Shown here in pieces: positions 8,267 to 14,141 of a stretch of 14,141 nt of DNA. The stretch is from Candidatus Auribacterota bacterium (GTDB lineage: Bacteria > Auribacterota > JAFGBW01): assembly GCA_016932965.1 (NCBI GenBank), contig JAFGBW010000234.1:1-14141 (forward strand), in the 5' to 3' direction. A program made the position numbers and the translations under genes. The stretch's first letter is position 1. Each line of letters begins with the position of its first letter. Below the pieces are notes generated by a model. The model was not told the DNA's origin and searched no databases. It worked only from the letters and a program-made list of their open reading frames with translations.

Positions 8267-8695
8267 ATGAAAGGCTATATTTTAACAGAAGCAAAATTTT
8301 TAAAACCGTTCCACAAGGACGGACTTAAACCGAATGACTTAAAAATCGGCTTTCTTGATTTTTTAAGGGAACTTCAAACTTCCGGTAACGACCTAAGCCT
8401 TTATTTGGAATACCGTGTCACTGGCCTTGAGGAAACTCTTTATCATACTCCGAAAGAAAAAAGAAATGATACTGCCCTGTATTTCAGAAAACTTCTTCAT
8501 TCGAAAGCCTCAGTTCTTGAAATGAAAAAGATTCAGGTTCAGCTTGTCTTTAACGGTAAATTAATAAAGGGTGATACTCTCTGGGTTGACTACAGGAATG
8601 AAAAACTTCCCCTTGATTTCATTTTTGGTACTGCAAAAAAACAGGATACCGGGAATATCAGTTTTTATACAGCAAGCTTTAATCTAACCAGTTGA
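8267..8695 (+). CDS. Unrecognised 142-aa protein of the defence operon
   Basis: I do not recognise this family. The protein is soluble, with no signal peptide, membrane segment or cysteine motif. It starts MKGYILTEAKFLKPFHKDG, has a mixed helical stretch with charged residues, and ends in alternating hydrophobic strands (QVQLVFNGKLIKG, DTLWVDYRN, ISFYTASFNL), suggesting an alpha/beta or beta-rich fold. GGGGGAG at 8249-8255 lies 11 nt before the ATG; another ATG at 8262 is closed after two codons. It sits 27 nt after the toxin and only 8 nt before the helicase start, so it is probably co-transcribed with the helicase and part of the system. In DUF499/DUF1156 islands a small DUF3780 protein holds a comparable place, but I see no clear similarity. 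Confidence 0.75.
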   Translation: MKGYILTEAKFLKPFHKDGLKPNDLKIGFLDFLRELQTSGNDLSLYLEYRVTGLEETLYHTPKEKRNDTALYFRKLLHSKASVLEMKKIQVQLVFNGKLIKGDTLWVDYRNEKLPLDFIFGTAKKQDTGNISFYTASFNLTS

Positions 8696-8703
8696 TTTAA
8701 TAA

Positions 8704-11496
8704 ATGCCCATAACAGAAAATTCAAAAGTCAGACTTAAAGCTTATCCTGAAAAAGGTAAAGGTCAGGTACTTCGCGTCTGTGAAGAAAATGGCGAGTACA
8801 AAGCAGATGTAGTTTTTGAAAAGGATAATCAGAGGCTTCTTGAAACCTTTTCAGTTGATGCTCTTGAGGAAATTGACGATATTTTAAAAAGTCTTGAAAA
8901 AGGCAATTTCTGCCAACCTGTGGATTTTTTTTTAAGACAGCTTGCCTTCCAGTTTCCTCTTGAAAATGCAGGGGGTGAACTTACCAACAGCAAGACAGAT
9001 CTTTTACCACATCAGATTTTGTTAACGCATAACATAGTTAAAAAAAGACGCAGAAAATTTTTGATTGCCGATGAAGTTGGTTTAGGAAAAACGATTGAAA
9101 CCGGGATGATAATTCGGGAATTGAACACTCTCAGCGAAGGGAACAGAATTCTTGTCATTTGTCCTGCCGGTCTTACCGAAAATTGGCAAAATGAGCTTCG
9201 GAGTTGTTTTCGAATGCATTTTGATATTTTGGGAAAGGATTTTTCAGATTCCGCTCCCTATGCCTGGGAAAAACATCCGCTTGCAATTGTTTCAATTGAT
9301 ACAATCAAAAAAACTGAGCGCCTTGAAAAACTTGCTTCAGGCCCAAGGTGGGATCTGGTGGTCATTGATGAGGCTCATCATTTGTCCCGGAAAAAATATG
9401 GAAACAAGGTGGAACGCACTCAGAATTATAAAATGGCAGAAAAAATCAGAAATTTCTGCCGGGATATGCTTTTACTTACTGCAACACCTCATCAGGGCGA
9501 TGCCTATCAATTCTGGTCCTTAATCCAGCTTCTGGACGATCAGCTTTTTGAAACACCGGAAGCGCTCAAAGATCACAGAGGGCTTTTGGGAAGAGTACTG
9601 TATCGCAGGACAAAGCGTGAGGTTACTGATTCAGAAGGAAGGCCAATTTTTATGCGAAGACAGGTTCATTCGCAACATTTCAGACTTTCCCTGCGGGAGG
9701 AACGCTATTACGAAAAAATAACCGAGTATCTTAAGGCCGGGTATACTGTTGCAGGAGTTGCTAATGGTAAAACAACCAGCTTACAGCGGGCCGTTGGTTT
9801 TTTAATGGCCACCTTTCAGAAAATAATGTCTTCCAGTCCAAGGGCAATAAAACAGGCTTTAAGAAGACGTCTTCTTGCCGTCTATGCACGTAAACAAATG
9901 GTGCTTGAATCCGGAAAAGAGGGACGGGTTACTGATGCTCCAGTTGCCTCTAAAATCATGAAATATCAGGAAAAAATGCAACAACTTGTTAAAGCGATTT
10001 TTTCCTATGAAAAATCTTGCCTGGAAATTCAGGAACTTGATGCTTATATTTCAAATCTTAAACTCAAAATTAGTAAAAGGCCTAAATTTCAGGAAGAAAT
10101 GACAAGTTGGGCGCTTGATGCCTCTGAATCTGAGGAAAGTTCTCTGGAGGTGAATGTCAATATTCCAGAGGAAGAAGAAAAACTTATTGAGCTGATAGAT
10201 ATGATTGATGAAGGGCCGGATAGAAAATTTGATACCCTGATAAGAGCCATTGAGCAATTAAGAAAAGAAAATCCAAAAGAAAAAATTATTATCTTTACAC
10301 AGTATCTTGAAACGCTTCGCTTTTTACAGAAAGAACTTGGGCATTATTATCAAAAAGATAAAATTGCAGTTGTAAGGGGCGGGCCTATTGAAGATAAAAT
10401 TGCTGCCTGTGAAGACTTCTGGAAAGAGGAAGGTGCGGACTTTTTGTTATCCACCACAGCAGGCGGAGAGGGCATTAACCTTCAGGTATGCAGGATACTT
10501 TTTAATTATGATCTGCCTTGGAATCCAATGGCAGTAGAACAGAGAATCGGCAGAATTCATCGTTATGGTCAGAATGAAACAGCCCAGATTTACAATCTTA
10601 TTGGAGAAGGGACTATAGAAGAACGTGTTTACAGCCTTCTCGAAAACAAATTAAAAGAAATAGCTCAAACCATAGGAAAAGTAGATGACGTTACAGGAGA
10701 AGTGACAGAGGATTTCAGAGCTGAAGTTTTAGGCTGCCTTGCCGGCAATACCAATTATTCGGAGCTTTATAAAAATGCCCTTGTCTTCAGAGATTATCAG
10801 CGTACTGAAAGAGAAATTGAACAAGGAATGCTTCAGGCGAAGGAGGCCAGCTCTGCCCTCCATGAACTTACCCAGAACCTTGAAACCTTCAATCTCGAAA
10901 ATTACACAAAAATCAAAGGCAAATATACCCTTTCTGATCTGAGATTGTTTGTAGAGAAAGCAGTTTTAAGGCTTGGAGGCGGCTTTATTCCCTCTGGTGA
11001 AATAGTTGAAATCCTGGTACCGGAGGCCTTAAAGAAATATTCCAATGTTTCAGCTGTGTATAAAAATAGCACCTTCAATCGTAAAATGGCAGTCAGAAAA
11101 AAAGGCGTTGAACTTCTTGGTATTGGGCATCCACTGATTAATGCCCTGCTTGATTATTTTAAATCAGACTTGGGAGCCAAAGAAATTACATATATACAGC
11201 TTAAGAATAATCAAAATATTCTTTCTTTCAGGTATTTATTTAAAATTAAATTCCAGGATAATACGTTCAGAACAATATACGAAGATATTGTGATTGGCGA
11301 ACAGGTTGATAAATTTTCTGACATACAATTTCTTTCAACTTCATTGTCAGTAAATAATGGGAGTAAGTTTACACTTATCCCCTATAAGGACAAATTACAA
11401 AATCTCATCAAAACTAAAGAAGCTATGCTCCGTTCACAATATGATGGAATCGTTGATCTGAGAAAAGAATGCATAGGAATTCTGGCAATTAATTAA
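8704..11496 (+). CDS. SNF2-family DEAH helicase/translocase (HepA, BrxHII/DrmD-like)
   Basis: A 930-aa Snf2-type ATP-dependent DNA translocase, probably the effector or surveillance motor. Seen in order: LLPHQ upstream of the core; motif I DEVGLGKT (123-130); motif II DEAH (222-225); motif III LTATPHQGD (about 258-266); a long charged linker at about 400-500; the C-terminal core with IIIFTQYLETL; motif V STTAGGEGINLQ (583-594); and motif VI QRIGRIHRYGQ (613-623). All catalytic motifs are intact. The roughly 300-residue C-terminal extension is not one I can name. The layout resembles the COG0553 helicases of BREX type 3 (BrxHII) and class 1 DISARM (DrmD). No strong binding site precedes the ATG, which follows the 142-aa gene by 8 nt, so translation may be coupled. 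It is the last gene of the operon; no + strand terminator is evident after it. Confidence 0.88.
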   Translation: MPITENSKVRLKAYPEKGKGQVLRVCEENGEYKADVVFEKDNQRLLETFSVDALEEIDDILKSLEKGNFCQPVDFFLRQLAFQFPLENAGGELTNSKTDLLPHQILLTHNIVKKRRRKFLIADEVGLGKTIETGMIIRELNTLSEGNRILVICPAGLTENWQNELRSCFRMHFDILGKDFSDSAPYAWEKHPLAIVSIDTIKKTERLEKLASGPRWDLVVIDEAHHLSRKKYGNKVERTQNYKMAEKIRNFCRDMLLLTATPHQGDAYQFWSLIQLLDDQLFETPEALKDHRGLLGRVLYRRTKREVTDSEGRPIFMRRQVHSQHFRLSLREERYYEKITEYLKAGYTVAGVANGKTTSLQRAVGFLMATFQKIMSSSPRAIKQALRRRLLAVYARKQMVLESGKEGRVTDAPVASKIMKYQEKMQQLVKAIFSYEKSCLEIQELDAYISNLKLKISKRPKFQEEMTSWALDASESEESSLEVNVNIPEEEEKLIELIDMIDEGPDRKFDTLIRAIEQLRKENPKEKIIIFTQYLETLRFLQKELGHYYQKDKIAVVRGGPIEDKIAACEDFWKEEGADFLLSTTAGGEGINLQVCRILFNYDLPWNPMAVEQRIGRIHRYGQNETAQIYNLIGEGTIEERVYSLLENKLKEIAQTIGKVDDVTGEVTEDFRAEVLGCLAGNTNYSELYKNALVFRDYQRTEREIEQGMLQAKEASSALHELTQNLETFNLENYTKIKGKYTLSDLRLFVEKAVLRLGGGFIPSGEIVEILVPEALKKYSNVSAVYKNSTFNRKMAVRKKGVELLGIGHPLINALLDYFKSDLGAKEITYIQLKNNQNILSFRYLFKIKFQDNTFRTIYEDIVIGEQVDKFSDIQFLSTSLSVNNGSKFTLIPYKDKLQNLIKTKEAMLRSQYDGIVDLRKECIGILAIN

Positions 11497-11505
11497 AATA
11501 CAGTA

Positions 11506-11535
11506 ATTCCAGGAACACAATACCTATTATTTGAC
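11506..11535 (+). repeat. RAYT-associated element, copy A
   Basis: ATTCCAGGAACACAAT at the left, ending TATTTGAC. It aligns with copy B (13464-13492), sharing ATTCCRGGRACA at one end and TATTTGAC at the other, with one indel. It lies 30 bp beyond the stop of a decayed RAYT 3' end, the same geometry as copy B. Short sequences of this kind flanking RAYT genes are thought to be their substrates. Confidence 0.6.
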
Positions 11536-11565
11536 GGATAAAATTATCATTGCCGTAAATTTCGT

Positions 11566-11685
11566 TTAATCGGTTTTTGGATTTACTTTCATTTTTCGAC
11601 CCGGTTTCTTTTTTATCCGTGAACTCCCGGATATCTCTTCCAATTTACTTATAAACCCGGGGTTCTCATCCCCATTATGTAAGGC
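11566..11685 (-). pseudogene. Decayed RAYT transposase, C-terminal remnant A
   Basis: On the minus strand a frame ending at TAA (11566-11568) reads GDENPGFISKLEEISG and then KKKPGRKMK. This matches the usual RAYT tail, in which a GDE-x-FI-x-KLE stretch is followed by a basic KKxGRK end. The usual RTG(R/K)P sequence before it is lost and no catalytic HUH region is present. A faint IEFPG (about 11838-11852, minus), reminiscent of RAYT N-termini, is too short to rely on. The remnant is decayed and could not be functional. Confidence 0.5.
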
Positions 11686-11727
11686 AAAAAAAAACGCCGC
11701 AAAATCCTGGATGACTTTACAGCGTTT
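11686..11727 (-). terminator. Rho-independent terminator, minus strand
   Basis: Read on the minus strand, AACGCTGTAAA (11726-11716) pairs with TTTGCGGCGTT (11703-11693), giving 11 pairs including two G-U. The loop is 12 nt, and a run of nine T follows directly (stem end to 11686). It would end transcripts from the minus-strand pair starting at 13413, whose last stop codon is about 265 bp upstream. On the + strand the two G-U pairs become A-C mismatches and there is no long T run, so it should act only in the minus direction. Confidence 0.6.
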
Positions 11728-11991
11728 CTTATGCAAATTCCGCCAATTTTCCTAGGCTTTCAAGTCTCTAAAAGTTGTGTGAGTTAGATAAAAATCGTTA
11801 ATAAAGAAAATGTGTTTCACTGTAAACCATTAGACCAGGAAATTCGATTCAACAATGCAACGGAATAGATTCGGGCCCCTTCTTCAACGTTTTATCTTAT
11901 GCAACGCGGAGTACCCTCCGGTCAAAAAATCACTTCACCCGACGGGCCAGGGAGATTCTTTTCTGTTGACTCTCCGCCTTAAAGTCATCCC
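11728..11991. other. Gene-free, degenerate DNA between RAYT remnant A and element copy C
   Basis: No credible gene is seen. The stretch contains a direct repeat ATGCAACG (11855-11862 and 11899-11906) and a small hairpin CGGAG-TACC-CTCCG near 11907-11920. It is probably the decayed interior of a RAYT-type element bounded by copy A on the left and inverted copy C on the right. Confidence 0.4.
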
Positions 11992-12507
11992 CTATTTCCC
12001 AATTAATGTCATCCTGTTCCCGGAATACCCTGGCTCAGAATATTCCCGATCAGCAGTCTCAGAAGTGAAGTCGGCCGAAGTACCTGGAATGTTTTCTGCT
12101 TTTTGAATAATGGAATCCCTTTTTTGCTTATTCCCTGTCGAATACGTATTATTGAAAAGACTTGAATGAGTGAATATCCCACTGCACATAAGATTTGTGT
12201 CTTCGTATCCCATTGGATACCCTACTAAATTCTTGTATTTCAATGGTCTTTTCGTCACATATCCAGTTTGTCCCCATGGATAAATATCGTAAATGAAATC
12301 AACCCACTCACCATTTACAAATTCTTGACCAGCATAAATTGCCGTATGACCAGTTTTGTCTTTAGATAAATCATACGTTGTTAAATCATTAAAATATAAG
12401 ATATCTCCAACTTCACATTTTACTGGAATATTCCCAAAATCGTCTGCAAAAGCATTTATGCTTATAAGCAAAAATAAAGGAAGAAGTGGTTTAATATGGT
12501 TTTTCAT
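11992..12507 (-). CDS. Exported, circularly permuted papain-fold (YiiX/NlpC-P60-like) protein
   Basis: This 171-aa protein begins with a Sec signal peptide (MKNHIKPLLPLFLLISINAFA, cleavage near 21), so it acts outside the cytoplasm. After it come KCEVGDILYFND, GHTAIYAG (H54) and, later, TNLMCSGIF (C108). Histidine before cysteine, with the GDI..GHxAIY signature, is the pattern of permuted NlpC/P60-LRAT-like enzymes such as YiiX, which act on amide or ester bonds in cell-wall or lipid substrates. The gene starts 15 bp after the HEAT-like gene, so the two form an operon. The last residues (about YSGNRMTLIGK) are encoded by element copy C, so the native C-terminus has probably been replaced. Catalytic residues are intact, but the substrate is unknown. 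Confidence 0.55.
   Translation of the reverse strand: MKNHIKPLLPLFLLISINAFADDFGNIPVKCEVGDILYFNDLTTYDLSKDKTGHTAIYAGQEFVNGEWVDFIYDIYPWGQTGYVTKRPLKYKNLVGYPMGYEDTNLMCSGIFTHSSLFNNTYSTGNKQKRDSIIQKAENIPGTSADFTSETADREYSEPGYSGNRMTLIGK
12001..12026 (-). repeat. RAYT-associated element, copy C (inverted)
   Basis: Read on the minus strand from 12026, it begins ATTCCGGGAACAGGATGA. This differs from copy B (ATTCCGGGGACAGGATGA) by one base over 18. It is inverted relative to copies A and B. It falls inside the 3' end of the papain-fold gene and supplies that protein's last residues. Confidence 0.65.
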
Positions 12508-12522
12508 TTTTCTATAACTGTC

Positions 12523-13413
12523 TTATTTCATTGCTGTTCTAATTTCCATTATTTCTTTTTTTAGAAATCCGCCCAATTCCGTTTCAGATTTATTTGACGT
12601 TTCTTCAATAAATTTTCTTGCCCTGTCTGTACCTATTTTTGACAAACTACGAATTATTGCGACTCTTCCTATACTATTATTTTGGATATCAAATGCTTTA
12701 ATAAGTTCCTCATCTGCTTTTTCATAGTTGGCTCTTACAAGAATATTTGATGCATAACCAAGTTCATCAGTCCAATTCCATTCGGATACTTTAGGATCTG
12801 TCAGTATTGATATTGCACCATCAACAACTTCCTCTCTTCTATTATTAAACAAAGGAGTAGAATTTAAAGCCAATCTTATTCCTTTATGTGTTATAAATGA
12901 TTCCAACAATATATCTTCAGCGTCCTTATCGTGACTCTTTATTTCTAATAACAGTGATGCGGCAAGAGAAGATATTTCAATTTTGCTTTTCATGACCTCC
13001 GATAAAAATATCTCAGCTTTTTGTCCACCGACGGCTCCTACAATTCTAATAGCGTCGTAATTGATTTTGCCATTATTCTTATCTTGCTCAAATTTTTGTA
13101 TTACAGTGTCAATTACTTTTTCACTTTTTATTTTCTTAAGTCCATAAGCACCCCAATTTTGTTGGGCATTATTGTCACTTAAAAAAAGTCTAGTGAATTC
13201 TGGTAAAGCAAGTTCGCCATAACTTACTAACTTGTCAGACAAAAATTGACATGTAAATTTAGCCCCAGGTTTTATCTTTGTTTCGAGTTCCTTTCCTATT
13301 TTCTTAACCTCATTTTGTTTTTGCTCCAGGCTTTTTTCTTCTGAATACACAAAATTATTACTGCCATATAAAGCAAAACCAATCAGAAGCATAATGATTA
13401 GATGTCTTCTCAT
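12523..13413 (-). CDS. Exported HEAT-like repeat protein
   Basis: A 296-aa protein of helical hairpin repeats. Seen: a Sec signal peptide MRRHLIIMLLIGFALYGSN ending near VYS (about residue 24), a charged linker, then repeated amphipathic helix pairs such as GAYGLKKIKSEKVIDTVIQ, DAIRIVGAVGG, SLAASLLLEIKS and GRVAIIRSLSKIGTDRARKF, which look like HEAT repeats. Such proteins usually bind partners rather than catalyse. The ATG at 13413 is chosen over an in-frame TTG six bases upstream because GGAGG at 13421-13425 lies 7 nt before it. The papain-fold gene follows after 15 bp, so the two exported proteins may work together. I cannot assign a specific function. Confidence 0.65.
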   Translation of the reverse strand: MRRHLIIMLLIGFALYGSNNFVYSEEKSLEQKQNEVKKIGKELETKIKPGAKFTCQFLSDKLVSYGELALPEFTRLFLSDNNAQQNWGAYGLKKIKSEKVIDTVIQKFEQDKNNGKINYDAIRIVGAVGGQKAEIFLSEVMKSKIEISSLAASLLLEIKSHDKDAEDILLESFITHKGIRLALNSTPLFNNRREEVVDGAISILTDPKVSEWNWTDELGYASNILVRANYEKADEELIKAFDIQNNSIGRVAIIRSLSKIGTDRARKFIEETSNKSETELGGFLKKEIMEIRTAMK

Positions 13414-13420
13414 AAACAAT

Positions 13421-13425
13421 CCTCC
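13421..13425 (-). promoter_or_regulatory. Strong ribosome binding site of the HEAT-like gene
   Basis: GGAGG on the minus strand, 7 nt before ATG 13413-13411. It decides for this ATG rather than the in-frame TTG at 13419, which would overlap the spacer. No convincing promoter boxes were found just upstream. TATACT at 13431-13426 is too close to the start codon for a normal leader. Confidence 0.7.
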
Positions 13426-13463
13426 AGTATAAAACTTCCCGTAGATATATTTCTAAAACGAAA

Positions 13464-13492
13464 ATTCCGGGGACAGGATGATAATATTTGAC
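13464..13492 (+). repeat. RAYT-associated element, copy B
   Basis: Begins ATTCCGGGGACAGGATGA and ends TATTTGAC. It lies 17 bp beyond the stop of RAYT remnant B. It is the copy closest to the GGGGACAG type that I associate with sequences flanking RAYT genes. Confidence 0.65.
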
Positions 13493-13509
13493 ATTTAACA
13501 TATCATGCA

Positions 13510-13800
13510 TTATCTATCCATTTTAAATTTTGGACCTCTTTTTTTGTGGAAAAGTCTTTTCCGTATTAATTTTTGATTGCCGCAAGGTTTTCCGGTACGG
13601 ACTCTTTCTCTCAAATACCGCATTTCAACAGGATCAATCGCAAGCAGCTGTTTCCATTCCTCAGCTAAATAATTCCATCTTGATTTTTCAATCAATGGAT
13701 CATTATCTGTTATCCCTGCATGAAAAGCAGCGCTTGACCACGGGTATTCCCATGCATTGGATACTATTTTTACACGGACAGGATTTCTTACCCTGTATCT
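13510..13800 (-). pseudogene. RAYT (Y1/TnpA-REP) transposase, C-terminal remnant B
   Basis: The minus-strand frame from 13800 to the stop at 13510 reads RNPVRVKIVSNAWEYPWSS, then DNDPLIEKSRWNYLAEEW, then VRTGKPCGNQKLIRKRL and KKRGPK. These are the hallmarks of RAYT C-terminal halves: RNPVRAxLV, YPWSSAxxH, RTGxPxG and a basic end. The frame is closed upstream by TGA at 13801-13803, and the HUH motif and catalytic tyrosine that should lie further upstream are missing. The only possible start is an internal TTG at 13695. It is thus a truncated, non-functional remnant, but less decayed than remnant A. The family call is firm. Confidence 0.75.
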
Positions 13801-13806
13801 TCACAC

Positions 13807-13923
13807 ATGGCAATTCCGGCGGGCAGGCTTTTAAACCTGGCCCGGATTTACCGGGAACTTAAGCGTGAAGAGGAAGCGCAGGATATGGAAAAACGGGCGG
13901 AGCAAATTCAGAGCAAGGAATAA
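13807..13923 (+). pseudogene. Orphan C-terminal fragment of a TPR-like protein
   Basis: The + frame ending at TAA (13921-13923) reads LLNLARIYRELKREEEA and then QDMEKRAEQIQSKE, the cadence of a terminal tetratricopeptide repeat. Upstream of about 13807 the frame loses any such pattern and overlaps RAYT remnant B on the other strand. The rest of the gene has probably been deleted or replaced at the junction near 13800. Base composition is more GC-rich than the cassette to the left. A chance short ORF cannot be excluded. Confidence 0.4.
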
Positions 13924-14141
13924 GATCCGTCAACTGCGATGCACGGGCCATGATTTCCGAATCCTCATCATTGAACCCGGCGCAACACAATGCCTTTGAT
14001 CAGGTCATAATGGAATTCCATATCCATTCAGGCATTTTATGATTCGACTCACATAAAATCAAGAGGGCAAACGTTGATCCTGAATATTGAAAAAGCCTGA
14101 AGAAAACAATTGTAACAATTTATAAAGTCGTATGAAAACCG
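13924..14141. other. Gene-free right edge with small inverted repeats
   Basis: No gene is seen. There is a perfect 10-bp palindrome TGGAATTCCA (14021-14030) and an 8-bp inverted repeat ATTTTATG/CATAAAAT (14034-14041 and 14052-14059) with a 10-nt loop. Both could be chance in AT-rich DNA; no T-run follows them closely. Confidence 0.35.

Noticed and set aside
466-11496. Assignment to DISARM because of the DrmD-like helicase and an adenine methyltransferase
   Set aside because: The DISARM core (drmA, drmB with DUF1998, and the PLD protein drmC) is absent, and a PglZ gene is present, which points to a BREX-like system.
11497-11565. Terminator for the defence operon after the helicase
   Set aside because: I found no GC-rich stem followed by a T-run on the + strand; the GGGG/CCCC pair near 11659-11674 is too short and lacks a T-run.
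11850-11925. Possible integron attC site or REP hairpin (ATGCAACG repeats, GGGCCC, CGGAG/CTCCG)
   Set aside because: The RYYYAAC and GTTRRRY boxes do not occur in the right paired order, and the inverted repeats are too short to support a folded attC.
11855-12106. 83-aa + strand ORF
   Set aside because: It overlaps the 3' end of the papain-fold gene and element copy C, has no recognisable motif, and is best explained as a shadow frame.
13530-13862. 110-aa + strand ORF
   Set aside because: It is antisense to RAYT remnant B, whose minus-strand frame carries clear family motifs.
1-14141. CRISPR array, tRNA or rRNA genes
   Set aside because: No regularly spaced direct repeats and no cloverleaf or rRNA signature were seen on either strand.

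Overview
The window holds a compact PglZ-type anti-phage defence locus on the + strand (about 466-11496), followed by a mobile-element-scarred region (about 11500-14141). Codon use is AT-leaning and bacterial. The C-terminal remnants of REP-associated tyrosine transposases (RAYTs), a dispersed TCATTCTGAG..GAAGAATC-type repeat and two genes with Sec signal peptides suggest a Gram-negative host. A Desulfobacterota-like lineage is my guess, with low confidence; no rRNA or housekeeping gene is present to settle it.

Defence locus, in order: a DUF499-like AAA+ ATPase with a cysteine-rich tail (466-3117); a minimal PglZ protein overlapping it by 11 bp (3107-4078); a zinc-ribbon DUF1156/COG1743-type adenine-N6 methyltransferase with a TTG start (4086-7064); a VapBC45-like toxin-antitoxin pair with its own promoter (7144-8239); an unrecognised 142-aa protein (8267-8695); and a large SNF2/HepA-type helicase (8704-11496). 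All genes lie on one strand, with overlaps or short gaps. The likely logic is BREX-like: the methyltransferase marks self DNA, while the ATPase, PglZ and helicase sense and block unmarked invading DNA. The set resembles BREX type 3 (BrxC, PglXI, BrxHII, PglZ) and also the known DUF499/DUF1156/helicase islands. I find no brxA, brxF, brxL, drmA, drmB or drmC within the window. The embedded toxin-antitoxin pair and the 142-aa protein are the least expected members.

Right side: two decayed RAYT 3' ends (11566-11685 and 13510-13800) are each followed by a copy of a short element starting ATTCCRGGRACA. A third copy lies inverted at 12001-12026. Between them sits a two-gene minus-strand cassette for exported proteins: a HEAT-like repeat protein (12523-13413) and a small circularly permuted papain-fold (YiiX/NlpC-P60-like) protein (11992-12507), whose reading frame ends inside the element copy. 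Beyond 13800 is only an orphan TPR-like C-terminal fragment and gene-free DNA.

Left flank (1-465): no gene. A 40-bp near-perfect palindrome sits at the very edge.
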